Below are positions 1-10,583 of a DNA stretch of 64,000 bases, piece by piece. Origin of the DNA: Adineta steineri (lineage: Eukaryota > Rotifera > Eurotatoria > Adinetida > Adinetidae); contig CAJNOI010000216.1 in assembly GCA_905250115.1 (NCBI GenBank), forward strand, positions 62,001 through 126,000, read 5' to 3'. The notes beneath the pieces are model-generated. The model did not search any database. It was not told where the DNA came from and saw nothing but the letters and a program-made list of their open reading frames with translations. Position numbers and translations under genes: made by a program. Positions within the stretch are counted from its first letter, which is position 1. The number at the start of each line of letters is the position of its first letter.

Positions 1-250
1 TACTTTTTTATTTCCACGTGCATGTAAAACGCAAGAAAAAAATATCAGTGGCGACTAAAGATTGATATGATCACTTTTTTCTATGGTGACCATGATGGAT
101 GGATGTCGATCTGAGTTTGTGTATAAGAAATGCTTTTTAAACTGGCTATGTCACTAAATTTTCAACATTAAAAGCTTAGAAGTTTTCAGAGTATAATGTT
201 TCAATAAGAAATACCACTTCACTCAACTAAATTCCATACTAGTTGGTTAG

Positions 251-397
251 AAATCTATTGATGAAGAAATGACAAAAATCATCGAATATGTATCCATAAT
301 TCAACAAACAGGAGTTCGTGTTGAACTTGCACGATTAAAAAAGAAAAAGAAATTAGTTTCTGAACAGTCAAAAAATGAAGATTATAAAATGTTTTGA
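251..397 (+). CDS. possible terminal exon of a gene entering from the left
   Basis: An open stretch begins straight after an AG (TTGGTTAG) and runs 48 codons to a TGA at 395-397. It reads KSIDEEMTKIIEYV, then a lysine-rich segment with five consecutive Lys, and ends in KMF. Composition looks coding and the acceptor is plausible, but I found no upstream exon in the 250 bases available. I do not recognise the family. It may equally be chance. Confidence 0.3.
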   Translation, partial: KSIDEEMTKIIEYVSIIQQTGVRVELARLKKKKKLVSEQSKNEDYKMF

Positions 398-1325
398 AAC
401 GCCCACATCCACACCGTCAAGATGTAGGTTTTTCAGAAAACCCATTGCAAATCAGATAAATTATAGTGTATTCAAATGTGTAAATGATGCGCTATCTAAA
501 TATGAATGAATATCAAAATCGGTATTTTGTTGTAGAAAAAATGTTTTTTTGAACCGCAGGTGAGCCTTGAAAACTTTTGTTAGAAAATTGGGAGTATCTC
601 TATCTGAAAATTAGATCATTAAATTCAATTTTTCACACTCTTTCTAATAGTATATTTTGTATTAATTGGACATGAGATAAAAAATATCGATCAAGTTATT
701 ATGTATGTTTATCATTCTTCTTGTTCATGTCATTATTACATATTGAATGGAAGAAAATAAGAAATCTCTGCATCAATAAACCTTGATTTTAAATTCTTCG
801 ATATGAAATATATGCATATATGTATTTCGTCTAGTTCTCAATCCTTCTACTTGAATTAATGAGACAATATTATTTAAGATAATGTAGAAAATTAATCAAT
901 ATAAAAATTAATTATTTGTAAAACAACTCAATAACAATTTTGAAAAGCATATAATAATAAATCATAGGAAATTTCCCAAGGTTAGTATCTTGTCTATTTT
1001 ACAATATCATACATATTTGCTGTCATATTACACATAACGTATAGCAACGATTGATGGGTAGTTTACTTCCTTTTATTCATAAATATTAATTAGTATGTCC
1101 TATCATTACTTCGTTCTTTGAACGAATATGAGTAATATAAAAAATACTAAAGAAAAATTTTATGCATCATTATCTTAATCATTTTTTTTCCCGAGAAATT
1201 ATTGCAGACCATAACCGATCATTGTTTATCATGAGTATTTTTAATTATTTCCTATCTATGTTTGATGTTGGTATATATTTCTCCAACTAAAATAAAGGAC
1301 GTACATTATTTTGTAAACATACAAG
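398..1325. other. intergenic, AT-rich
   Basis: No convincing coding exon on either strand. The only structure is a lone C-rich arm at about 400-426 (cccacatccacaccgtcaag), matching one arm of the hairpin family found throughout the window. The stretch should contain the promoter of the ABCG gene that follows; no clear TATA box stands out. Confidence 0.5.
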
Positions 1326-2946
1326 ATGATGGCATCAACAATACTTTCACTTTCTCAAGTTGGTATTCATGAGAATAACGATGAAATACCCTTCGATAAG
1401 CAATCATCGTTCTCTAATCCATTGAGAAATAATCCTATACCTAGAAATGCTCCATCAAGGAATACGATTTCATTCCGTGATATAAAATATGAGAAAGGTA
1501 ATGGATTTTTTTATAATTTCCGTGAATTTTGGTGTGTACCTCCGCTTAAACATGAAGAAAAATCAAGCCCAATTCTTGATAATATTTCGGGCATTTTTAA
1601 ACCGGGACTAAATGCAATTATGGGTAAGAATTAGTTTTTTTTGTAAATTACATTGATTATAAAAAAACACATGATTATTATCTAGGTCCAAGTGGATGTG
1701 GAAAATCTTCATTAATTGATGTTCTTGCTAATCGAAAAACTCCTAAAAGTTTTTCTGGTGAAGTATTTTTGGATGGCCAGCAAATAGATAAGTCATTTAA
1801 ATATGTGTCTGGTTATGTTGTTCAAGACGATATTCTCATGGGTACTCTTACTGTAAAACAAAACATAATGTTCTCACTTAATACTCGTCTTAGAACTAAG
1901 TTATCAGAGGGAGAACGTAACAAGCTAATCGACGAAGTTCTTATAGCTTTACAAATTAAACATCTTGAAAACAAAACAGTAGGTACAGAGCTCACACGAG
2001 GTATATCAGGTGGCGAGCGAAAGCGAACATGTATTGCTATGGAATTGATACTTAAACCGAAAGTATTATTTCTTGATGAACCAACTACAGGTTTGTTTCG
2101 TATTAAATGTGAATATAATTATACGAAAATTAAAAATGTTATATTTGTTTAGGACTTGATGCAACAATAGCACAAACGGTCATGAGAATTTTGAAGAGAG
2201 AGTGTCAAAGAGGATGTAAGTTTATGAATTTGAGAAAATAAAAATCTAAAGAAGAAATATTTTTTCTCAAGGTACAATTATATTTTCAATTCATCAACCA
2301 CGTTATTCAATATTCAAATTATTTGATCGAATAGTTTTGATGTGTAAAGGAAAAATTGTTTATAATGATTCACCAAACAATGTCGTACCTTATTTCAATA
2401 GACTAGGATTTGAACGTGATCCTCATGATAGTCCACCTGATTTTCTTTTGGATATTCTCGTCGCAGCTAATAGAGATACCGCCGAAAGTAGAACAGCACT
2501 TAATACTTTAGTTCGTCAGTATCAGAGAACAAAAACATTTCAACAAATGCCTTATGAAATCGATCATCAAATACGATTAGCTTTTTTTAATACGGCTAAT
2601 AATAAAAACCAAAATATTAAAAAATCATTTTTTGACGAATTTCGTTCTATATCAAAACGAATAATGATAAATACAAAAAAACATAAAAAATTAGTTGTAG
2701 TTCAAATATTGGTATCAATATTTATTAGTTTATTAATTGGTCTTGTATTTTTTAATATGCCTAAAACAGTTGATCCAGGTATACAACATCGATTAGGTGC
2801 TATATTTATGATTGTTTCAAGTAAAATATTATCAACAGTAACAGCAATTGAACCATTAGTTAAAGAACGTGCTTTATTTATTCATGTAAGTTTCATTAGA
2901 ACTATTCAAATATTCTATTTGAACGTTTTTAGGAATATACCAGTGG
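1326..2946 (+). CDS. ABC transporter, subfamily G half-transporter (ABCG2-like), cut by assembly gap
   Basis: Five exons are seen: 1326-1623, 1686-2090, 2153-2215, 2272-2885 and 2933-2946 running into the gap. All introns are 45-62 bp with GT..AG ends. The nucleotide-binding domain comes first, as in ABCG proteins. It has Walker A GPSGCGKSS split by intron 1, the signature ISGGERKR, Walker B LFLDEPTTGLD, and the H-loop FSIHQPR. A cytoplasmic linker and the first membrane segment (LVVVQILVSIFISLLIGLVFF) follow. The last visible residues, ALFIH|EYTSG, fit the ABCG2-type motif after TM2. ABCG half-transporters dimerise to export lipids or xenobiotics; the substrate here cannot be told. The rest of the membrane domain (TM3-6 and the large extracellular loop) is missing because of the gap, not because of a visible stop. 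ATGs lie at 1326 and 1329. Confidence 0.9.
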
Positions 2947-3046
2947 NNNNNNNNNNNNNNNNNNNNNNNNNNNNNNNNNNNNNNNNNNNNNNNNNNNNNN
3001 NNNNNNNNNNNNNNNNNNNNNNNNNNNNNNNNNNNNNNNNNNNNNN
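2947..3046. other. assembly gap of 100 N
   Basis: Exactly 100 N, the usual placeholder for a gap of unknown size. The missing ABCG C-terminal region (roughly 250 residues) would need more than 700 bp, and it does not resume after the gap, so the true gap is larger than shown. Confidence 0.98.
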
Positions 3047-3780
3047 TTGTTAGTGTTTCGTTTTTAAATATATTAACTATTTTTTTGATAATGGGGACAT
3101 GGGGACATTGATTGTTAGCTAGAAATGAATTGTTCAGTTTTTATTATATTGTATTTCTTTTTTATGATAACAAGATTAAAAAATCGATTTTATTGATGGA
3201 GAATAATATGGTAAATATAAGAGAGTTTTACGTAGATTTTTTTCTTCTATAATTGAGATTTCGTAAGTATTTCTAAAATCGGTTACAAAGGAAAAGACAT
3301 GAATATTTTCAGTTAGATTATGTTTATTATGTGTGATGATAAAATCAAAGAAAGAAATATGATAAACAGATTTTAAAATTTACGATCACATTCAAGAAAA
3401 AGGAAAGTCAGTAATTAAATAAACGTAAAGCAACAGCGACGTACGATTGTGTATTATTTTCTTTTTGAATATTTCCATCGAATAAAAATATTTTAATTAT
3501 AAAAACAAAATACATCGATTTATCTAATTAAAAATGTCGTCATAGCTTATGTTTAATCATTATGTGTTTCATAGTAACGAATCGCGATAAATAGAATACA
3601 GTTCATTTACACAAGCGACATAAATATTTAATTTAGTAGATCTTAGCAAAACTTTTTAATATAGAAAATTTATGGAAATAATAATTTTAGGAAAACTATG
3701 TAATAATATATTATGAAATGGGACGACCAGTTATTTTATGTTTTCATAATACTAAACGTTGAATAAATTAGTATATAATA

Positions 3781-4112
3781 AATGACGAGCACACAAAAAC
3801 ACAAAAACTTTCAGAAAAAATCAAATATATGATACAATGAGTTCGCTCAATTTCTTATTCAACGTTTTTAATATGTTTTTTTTTGGAAACTACTATACAA
3901 ATTATTTATTTTATTCTAACAAAAGAATCTTGCCCGATATTTTTTCTTTTAATTCTAAATGACGAGCACAGAAAAAATGGAAAAAATATATGATACAATG
4001 AATTGCCTAATTTTTTATTAGTTGTTCTTAATATGTTTTTTTTAGTTGGACGATACTATACAGATAATCTATTTTATTATAATAGAAACATCTTTTTCGA
4101 TATTTTTTTCCG
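3781..4112. repeat. diverged tandem duplication, period about 178 bp
   Basis: Two successive copies (about 3781-3950 and 3959-4112) share the order aatgacgagcaca, atatgatacaatga, ttcttaatatg/gtttttaatatg, the poly-T run, ctatacaNat, and the tail cgatatttttt. Divergence is considerable, with small indels. The surrounding 3047-4460 is AT-rich and shows no gene. Confidence 0.6.
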
Positions 4113-4460
4113 ATCAAAAAAAATAAAATTCAAATTTTCGCGCGGAAAGAAAAGCAAGTTTTACCTGTCTAATTTTGTCTAAAACTTAATTTTGCCTGGG
4201 ACATAGACAAACTTTATCGTAGATATTTATTTTTTTATTTTAATAAAGACATATTCAATGATGGAAAGAATGACCTTTTGATGTCCGTGATAAATACGTA
4301 ATGATCGATACTTATAGCATCCAACCTTTTTTTTATCTCTTTAGTTTATTCCGTATTATTTACGCATAAATAGTCAAATAAAAGAAAGAATAATCCTTTG
4401 ATTATATTCATGACGATAGGAATAAAGATATAAAATGTATTTTTATTTTATATATTGAGA

Positions 4461-4673
4461 TTAATGATTGATGTTACATACAATATAATTATTTTGAATA
4501 TTATTTAGATTGATAGTGTATAGTAAACAAGACGGAAATTTATTTTTTATATTATTGCCATTAGTTTCACTATTATCATCGAATACAAGTAAAGATGTAG
4601 CAGAATTAGGTAATTTTTTTGATAAAACATTAGTGGTTAATACAATATCCACACTCACATCTTCAAGATAGAA
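4461..4673 (-). CDS. possible orphan terminal exon, unknown protein
   Basis: On the minus strand a good acceptor (acattcttttag) at 4674 opens a frame FYLEDVSVDIVL and so on, 70 residues to a stop at 4461. It contains VLTTNVLSKKLPN and SLLVFDDNSE. Codon use resembles nearby genes. It lies 165 bp downstream of the first two-TM gene and could be an alternative 3' exon of it, but I cannot show a matching donor. Function unknown. Confidence 0.3.
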   Translation of the reverse strand, partial: FYLEDVSVDIVLTTNVLSKKLPNSATSLLVFDDNSETNGNNIKNKFPSCLLYTINLNNIQNNYIVCNINH

Positions 4674-4837
4674 CTAAAAGAATGTTTTAAGATATCAAGT
4701 ATGGATGAATGAAAACTTGTTCAACTAGAAACGAACAATAGTTATTATTCACATTATTTTTAATGTAAGATCTATTAGTTGTAAAGAATGATGATCAACA
4801 ATCGATTGTTAGTTTTTTTGTTGTTGTTGAACAGAGA

Positions 4838-6139
4838 CTATGTGTCAATTGGTTGTACAGTTCTCCGGAATATTCGTCTAAGCCAAGGCTGAACTGTATT
4901 TCTAATAAGTCTGACTAAAAACGGAATAATCATTCTCAAAATAGTAAGAATACCACCGCTCAATCCGAAGATCGTTGTAACGACGTAGATATGTGCGTTG
5001 CGTTTATTGGTTGTGTACCTACATTCGGTAGAGTTACACTCTTCAAAATATGATTGATAGGAGACTGATCGATTCCATCGTTCTACTAGCATACGATCCA
5101 GTATTTGACCAACGATCTCCTTTGGATTATTTAATGATACATTTAAAATCGCCAAATGTTTTACTTCATCAGGGTAAAGCGGAAAACCTGCTACAGTTAT
5201 AGCATCAGGTAACTTATCGACATTCGTTTGATTATAGAAGAATTCTAATGTTGAATGACGCAATGATTCCATAATGTAACATCCTGTATAGAAACCAGTC
5301 GAAGAAAATTGATAGGTCGTTGAATAGTTACGCGTATGATAACGAAAAAATTGTGCTTCTTGATAACAATCACTTGTTGGATATTCACATGAACAATTCT
5401 TATTTCCATATGTTTGATAGACAGAGGTTCCTTCTAAATGATTAGCCATAAACATCACATATGAATCAGTTCTCTCAACTGTTTGCAACGCATTTGCTCT
5501 GCTACTTATCTCAATCAATTTGAGAGTATTGACGAACGAATTGAGTGTATCTTGAATAAACTGGTCTATTGTCGCATTGATTTCCAAACGAAATAATCTT
5601 TCACTTATTATAAACGTGGAAATATATCTTGAATTATAGAATATATTCCGACTATTCCATATAGTTTCATTAATATATTGACACAATGCGGAAAAGACAG
5701 CAAGTGACCTTCCACCAGCTGTATGAAAAGCTAGATTGGATCTATATGGAACACGTTCATTAAGGTGAAGATACCACGCCCAATACATTGCATCAGAGAA
5801 ATATTCTATCCATCTTTGTTCGACAAAAGCACTGTAACATATCTGATGATATTCAGTGTTGATTTCAATAAATTGTCCATATGGAATAGAAATACTTGAA
5901 CATGAACATTCAACTGAATCGTATTCAGCCACCAACTGATTATAATCTTCAAACGATGGATTTTCAACTGGAACAATACCACTTACGACAGCCAGAAACA
6001 AATAAAACGATAAGATCATCACTAATAGTATGAATAGAAATATCAATATTCGTGTAGATATTATTTCACTTTTGATTTCATGTGGATCTGTTGAGAGATT
6101 CCATCGAAAGACATTATAATTTTTGAAATAATTTTTCAT
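4838..6139 (-). CDS. two-TM, Cys-rich ectodomain protein, copy 1 of a tandem family
   Basis: A single exon of 433 residues starts at the ATG at 6139. One membrane segment lies near residues 30-55 (ISTRILIFLFILLVMILSFYLF) and another near the C-terminus (HIYVVTTIFGLSGGILTIL). Between them is a large, presumably extracellular domain with N-glycosylation sites. It shares three blocks with the next two genes: CSCSSISIPYGQF..CYSAFVEQRWIEY, CSCEYPTSDC..GCYIMESL, and LVERWNRSVSYQSYFEECNSTEC. A short basic tail follows TM2. This layout, with both ends cytoplasmic, resembles trimeric ligand-gated channels only in outline; no family motif proves it. I do not recognise the family and infer no function beyond a surface protein. 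Confidence 0.8.
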   Translation of the reverse strand: MKNYFKNYNVFRWNLSTDPHEIKSEIISTRILIFLFILLVMILSFYLFLAVVSGIVPVENPSFEDYNQLVAEYDSVECSCSSISIPYGQFIEINTEYHQICYSAFVEQRWIEYFSDAMYWAWYLHLNERVPYRSNLAFHTAGGRSLAVFSALCQYINETIWNSRNIFYNSRYISTFIISERLFRLEINATIDQFIQDTLNSFVNTLKLIEISSRANALQTVERTDSYVMFMANHLEGTSVYQTYGNKNCSCEYPTSDCYQEAQFFRYHTRNYSTTYQFSSTGFYTGCYIMESLRHSTLEFFYNQTNVDKLPDAITVAGFPLYPDEVKHLAILNVSLNNPKEIVGQILDRMLVERWNRSVSYQSYFEECNSTECRYTTNKRNAHIYVVTTIFGLSGGILTILRMIIPFLVRLIRNTVQPWLRRIFRRTVQPIDT

Positions 6140-6337
6140 CTTTATCCATATGATTTTTACTCGTTGACCATTTGATATATCTAAAGAGAAATATTTTTAT
6201 TTTATTCTATATGTCGAAGTAAAGAGTCTTTGAACTTTTGTTTCTACCAATATTTTTCAAATCTACGAAAACAACAATTATCTATATTATAATCACCGAT
6301 CAATTTTAATAGATTTTATTTTAGAGAATCTCTTATT

Positions 6338-7692
6338 TTAGAAAAGTAGAATTTTTACTATTCTAACTTGTGTCACTGATCGATTGGTTAAAAAATGATA
6401 TTTACCAATATTTGTTTGATTTCTATTCATTTTGTTCCGAATAAATTTAATAATTGGTGGCACAAGATTCACTAAAAGAGTAGTTAAACCACCAAAAAGT
6501 CCAAGTATAGTCGTAATAATATTTGTCAAATCTGATCTTTTGTTGAATGTATATGTACAAACAGAGGGTTTACATCGATCAAAATACGATCTGAATGACA
6601 CATTTTTCTTCCATTGATTAACCATCGAATGATCAAAAATCTGTTGAATACTTGAATTCGGATGCAATATGTTGCGATTTAACAGTTTCAAGTCAATAAT
6701 CTTGGAATGAACAGGCATATTTGCACGTGCCATTTCCAATTCAAGCGTTTTTAAACAGGTATCATTAAATAGACACTGAACATTGGATATTAATGTTGCT
6801 TCCATGGTAGAACACGACCAATAAATTCCTGGTATCGTCCACCCGCCGATTTGGGCTTGAAACTTACAAAATGATCTTAACGTACATTGACAATGCCCCA
6901 ACAAAGTAGTACCGTAGTCATAAAACATTAGATATGTCAAATTAATATTTATATCTTCGTTCAAACTCCCATTGAACCCATCAAACCCTCGTAATGCTAT
7001 AGGAGATACATGTCCATTTCCTAGACTTGTTATGCGAATCAATGACATTGATTGATTAAGCGATTGAATCAGATTTTGTTCAAACAAATCGATAAACATT
7101 TCACTGGAACGATAAAATGTGTTGTTTGGTAATAAATAAACCGTTATAAATGATGTCGAATTAAACAAAGCTAAATTGTGATAGATCGTTTTCTCTGATA
7201 ATTGACATAAATCGGATAATAAACGAAAAAAGAGTGGACCCCAGTATGCAAATGATTGAAGGTATTGATAGGCTTCATTCATTTCAGAAGACACATTTAT
7301 TAAAGGATTAGTCCATTTCTCAGACACAAAATCACTCCGACAAACTGGATGTAATTCAAAATTCAGAGAAAGAAATTCACCATAATTAATCAAAAGTGAT
7401 GTACATGGACAAGATAAAGTCTCTGGATACTTCTCATACAATTTCAGATAGAGTGAAAGAGATGGTGAAAGTACTCTTACAGATCGTGTCACAGTCACCA
7501 AAGAACTATAACATGTTAAAATTATTATTCCAATTACTGTCAAAACGACAATTATACGTGTGGAAATTCGTTCATACGTTATATCATACTGAGAAACTGC
7601 TGGCGGATAACTCCGAATAATATTAAACTTTATTAATGCATCGATCAGTTGCTTCTTTAGATGACCAAGTCGTTCACCAATACTAATATCAC
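6338..7692 (-). CDS. two-TM, Cys-rich ectodomain protein, copy 2 (5' end probably in another exon)
   Basis: This is a paralogue of the flanking genes. The frame is open upstream of the apparent start: residues SYPPAVSQYDITYERISTR align with SYPRSTDTFDITNERISTW of copy 3, so the true protein begins further 5'. There is no in-frame ATG before the stop at about 7712. An acceptor (tttcaatgtattctag) at 7693 suggests a short upstream coding exon I could not place. Conserved blocks are CPCTSLLINYGEF..CRSDFVSEKW, CQCTLRSFC..YWSCSTMEA, and VNQWKKNVSFRSYFDRCKPSVC. TM2 is LTNIITTILGLFGGLTTLL. The C-terminus is uncertain: a possible donor (aatattg|gtaaat) lies 25 codons before the stop at 6338. Function unknown. 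Confidence 0.75.
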
Positions 7693-7740
7693 CTAGAATA
7701 CATTGAAATTTCTTTTCAAGAACGTACTATCAGCATAGAT

Positions 7741-7798
7741 GAACGTGGGTCGGGATATAACTATATGCACTCTCTCATACCCACACCCACCTTCAAAA
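7741..7798. repeat. TGTGGG-type hairpin overlapping the 3' end of copy 3
   Basis: The 5' arm is eroded (cgtgggtcggg), while the 3' arm ctcatacccacacccacctt is intact. It overlaps the last codons of the 7761-9107 gene. Confidence 0.65.
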
Positions 7799-9107
7799 CT
7801 AATGAATACTTTACTACAATTAGTGATTCCTTACGTGCAATGGTGTCATGGTGAATTTGAACATTTGTTACTGGTCGTTGTTTCCGTCTGATAAATTTGA
7901 CGATTGGTGGGATGATAATCATTAATACCATTGCGAGACCTCCAATTATACCAAAAAGATATGTCACTATATAAATAAGGTCATTTCGACCACTGTAAGT
8001 AAGAATACAATGAGATGGTTGACATTTTTCATAATAAAACTTATAGGAAACATTTTCAAACCATTGATCAATCATTGACTGTTCAATTAAGTGTTGAATA
8101 GTTGAATTAGACTGAAAACTAGATGAATGATTTAAAGCAGTAATGTTGATAGTTGTAGAATAATTCAATATCGATTGAATTTGATTGATACATGTTGAAT
8201 TATAGAAACATTGAAGATTTGATTGTAATAATGCTTGAACGACGTAACAGCCAATTTGAAGACCAGTTACTTGAAATTCATCGCCATTAGAACCATTTTT
8301 GAGAGTCATATTTTGTGAACAATGGTATGACATATGACATGAACAATTTTTTGAATATTCCATTGGTACTATTGGGACTAGTTTTTGTTTTGCTCGACGT
8401 CGTTTACTGTAGGCACTAGTATAGATATTAGATATTAATTTATTTGTGCTTGTTGTCAAAAGAATTATATCGAATGTACTGGCAAGTTCTTTCGCTGCTG
8501 CTGATTTAAAAGCATTGATCATTTCATACGCCTTTACTTTGAAAACATCTTCAGATTCCACCAAAGCTGAAATGAATTTTTGTGAATAAAATTTGGGAAG
8601 AGAATTACTTGTCATTTCATCTTTGGCTAGTTGACAAAAACCCGATAAAAATTGAAAGATACGTGGACCAATTTGTCGAAAATCATGTTTCGGTGACGAA
8701 AATTGTGATGCATTTATCAGATAATCAATCCATTCTGATGATACAAACTGGCTAGAACACAACGAATGAAAAATTGGCTCAATCCTAAGAAATGTTTGGT
8801 AAGGAACTGATACTGTTGTGCAGAAACAGGTTACAGAGGAGTTGCCATATTTGCTCTGTAATGATTGATATTTGGATAGACATGGGCTTTCTACAATTTC
8901 ACTTTTTTCAACAATGATCACCGAAGTGTAAGTGCCTAGAACTGCAATACTCAGAGTATAAAGAACAAGAAATATCCAGGTAGAAATGCGTTCATTCGTA
9001 ATATCGAATGTATCAGTCGATCGAGGGTAAGATTCGAAAAGATTAAGAGTCGTAATAAAAGTTTTAACGCTGTTATAAATACCAGCCATAATCTTACTCT
9101 GAAACAA
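7761..9107 (-). CDS. two-TM, Cys-rich ectodomain protein, copy 3; C-terminus derived from a repeat
   Basis: A single exon of 448 residues. TM1 is near residues 42-65 (STWIFLVLYTLSIAVLGTYTSV) and TM2 is LIYIVTYLFGIIGGLAMVLM near the C-terminus. Shared blocks are SVTCFCTTVSVPYQTF..CSSQFVSSEWIDYL, CSCHMSYHC..IGCYVVQAL, and IDQWFENVSYKFYYEKCQPSHC. After the basic tail FIRRKQRP the frame runs on and ends VLKVGVGMRECI. Those last residues are coded by the G-rich reading of the TGTGGG-type hairpin at 7741-7798, so the native stop has probably been replaced by repeat sequence. It is the most complete member at the N-terminus and guides the model of copy 2. Confidence 0.8.
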   Translation of the reverse strand: MFQSKIMAGIYNSVKTFITTLNLFESYPRSTDTFDITNERISTWIFLVLYTLSIAVLGTYTSVIIVEKSEIVESPCLSKYQSLQSKYGNSSVTCFCTTVSVPYQTFLRIEPIFHSLCSSQFVSSEWIDYLINASQFSSPKHDFRQIGPRIFQFLSGFCQLAKDEMTSNSLPKFYSQKFISALVESEDVFKVKAYEMINAFKSAAAKELASTFDIILLTTSTNKLISNIYTSAYSKRRRAKQKLVPIVPMEYSKNCSCHMSYHCSQNMTLKNGSNGDEFQVTGLQIGCYVVQALLQSNLQCFYNSTCINQIQSILNYSTTINITALNHSSSFQSNSTIQHLIEQSMIDQWFENVSYKFYYEKCQPSHCILTYSGRNDLIYIVTYLFGIIGGLAMVLMIIIPPIVKFIRRKQRPVTNVQIHHDTIARKESLIVVKYSLVLKVGVGMRECI

Positions 9108-9152
9108 GAGAATGAATTTTTTTTTTAAATAATAAAATCACTGAATAAAATT

Positions 9153-9225
9153 TTAAGGGTGTGGGTAGGTGTGTGGGTGAGAGTGGAAAGGATAGTACTC
9201 GCATCCACCACACCCGCACCCGAGT
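9153..9225. repeat. TGTGGG-type hairpin
   Basis: The arm aagggtgtgggtaggtgtgtgggtg faces ccaccacacccgcacccgag across a spacer containing ggaaaggatagtactc. It lies just 5' of the third two-TM gene. Confidence 0.75.
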
Positions 9226-9959
9226 CCTGATCGAGGGTCTCGGTTTCGTCTTGGGCTCGGTACAACCCTACTTGTGTGTATTCTCTACGTCTATGTGCAA
9301 AACAAATAAGGAGTAAGTAAGAAAGAATCTTCTTATTTCAGATTTATCATTAGCCTGAACATGCTCATGCCAATTCTCTTTCGGAGGAAATAAAAAAAAG
9401 AGAAACGGAAAAACAATGGCTAGATTATAGGTATTATCTCTCATATTTGAATTCTATCGTCAGTTTTCAAAATATATCAATATAAATCATTGGTTTTGAT
9501 CGAAAACTGCTGATAAGTGATAATTGTTGTGAATCTCAAAATGATTATTTGAATTTTGTCGATCTGAGAAGCTCATGAGAGGAATGCTATTGTTTCAGTA
9601 CACTTTTTCTCTATTTTTGTAAGGACAAAGAACAGTATTCTTCACACATATCCTAGGATCTAGATGGGCTCTATTTCATGTGGTCTGAGTAAATCCAAGT
9701 TGTATATAGACAATAATCAAGAAAATTATTGCTGTAATCTGATTGACTGAAAGCTTTCTCGTCTTGATCAATTATATTTTGATAAAGATTTTCTTAACTA
9801 TTATAAAAACAATATGCAATGTTGTCCGCGTCGACTATAGAGTTTGCAAAGATTGTCTTACATGTAATCCGAACAACTACATGCTGTATCGTTACATTAG
9901 TAAAGAAAACTCTTCTTGCAATGTGACGGATTGAGAGGGAAATTTTTTTATCCAATGAG
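9226..9959. other. intergenic, no gene seen
   Basis: No exon, RNA gene or repeat that I can support. A 63-codon frame at 9743-9934 has no family resemblance and ends where the next element begins. Confidence 0.5.
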
Positions 9960-10289
9960 TAGGGAGCTTCGAGTCGACCCAGACCCGAAACCCAAACGGG
10001 TCTGGATCGGGTCTGGGTCTAACGAAAAAAAATTTTCTCAGGTCTGGGCCGGGTAGAAGTCCAAAAAACCGTATACCCGGACCTCTACCTTGCAAACAGA
10101 GAGTGCTATATATTGGTAAAAAGAATCTAGGCCTGAGCCTAACCGGATCTGGGTCAGGTATGGGTCTAATAAATTGTTTTCAGTTCGGATCTGGGTCGGG
10201 TCCGGGTCTGGATCGATTGCGTGTCTAGTAAATTGTTTTCTTCTCGGGTCTGACTCGGGTCCAAAAAAAAGTGGGCCCACAGCTTTCTA
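9960..10289. mobile_element. hAT-like non-autonomous element, 330 bp, GGGTCTGG-rich
   Basis: The flanks ccaatgag (9952-9959) and ctaatgag (10290-10297) are an 8-bp duplication with one mismatch. The ends are tagggagct and agctttcta, whose complement is tagaaagct, giving a short inverted TAGRRAGCT terminus. The inside is unusually GC-rich, made of degenerate gggtctgggtcgggtc units, some inverted. 8-bp duplications and YAG-starting ends are typical of hAT transposons. No transposase is present. Reading frames across it (RPDPDP-type peptides) are artefacts of the repeat. Confidence 0.6.
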
Positions 10290-10583
10290 CTAATGAGCCT
10301 TTGTCTAGTAATGGTTCCTCTATCAGTAAAGTAAAATAGAGTTGTATCTTTGTCAAACAGAGGATAATAAGGGATCCTTGTTCGTATAACAAAGAGACGA
10401 TCATGTGTTACCCTTACAATAACGCAGAACAAGCGTCTTAGATAAACAAAATTCATGGGTCAGATTTTCTATTCCCTAAATTTTCGAGAAACAGGCTTCT
10501 TTTTTTATAAAGTTAGACGTTTTTTACGATCCGTTAACTTTATTGAGTAACGGACTTTTACCACGAAAACGAGCAGTGATGGT

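Noticed and set aside
4838-9107. Assignment of the two-TM trio to DEG/ENaC channels
   Set aside because: The second TM has a Gly-rich stretch, but the GxS filter and the conserved pre-TM2 cysteine pattern of that family are not seen.
9892-10280. Overlapping frames rich in Arg-Pro-Asp-Pro
   Set aside because: They are translations of the gggtctgg-type transposable element and have no independent support.
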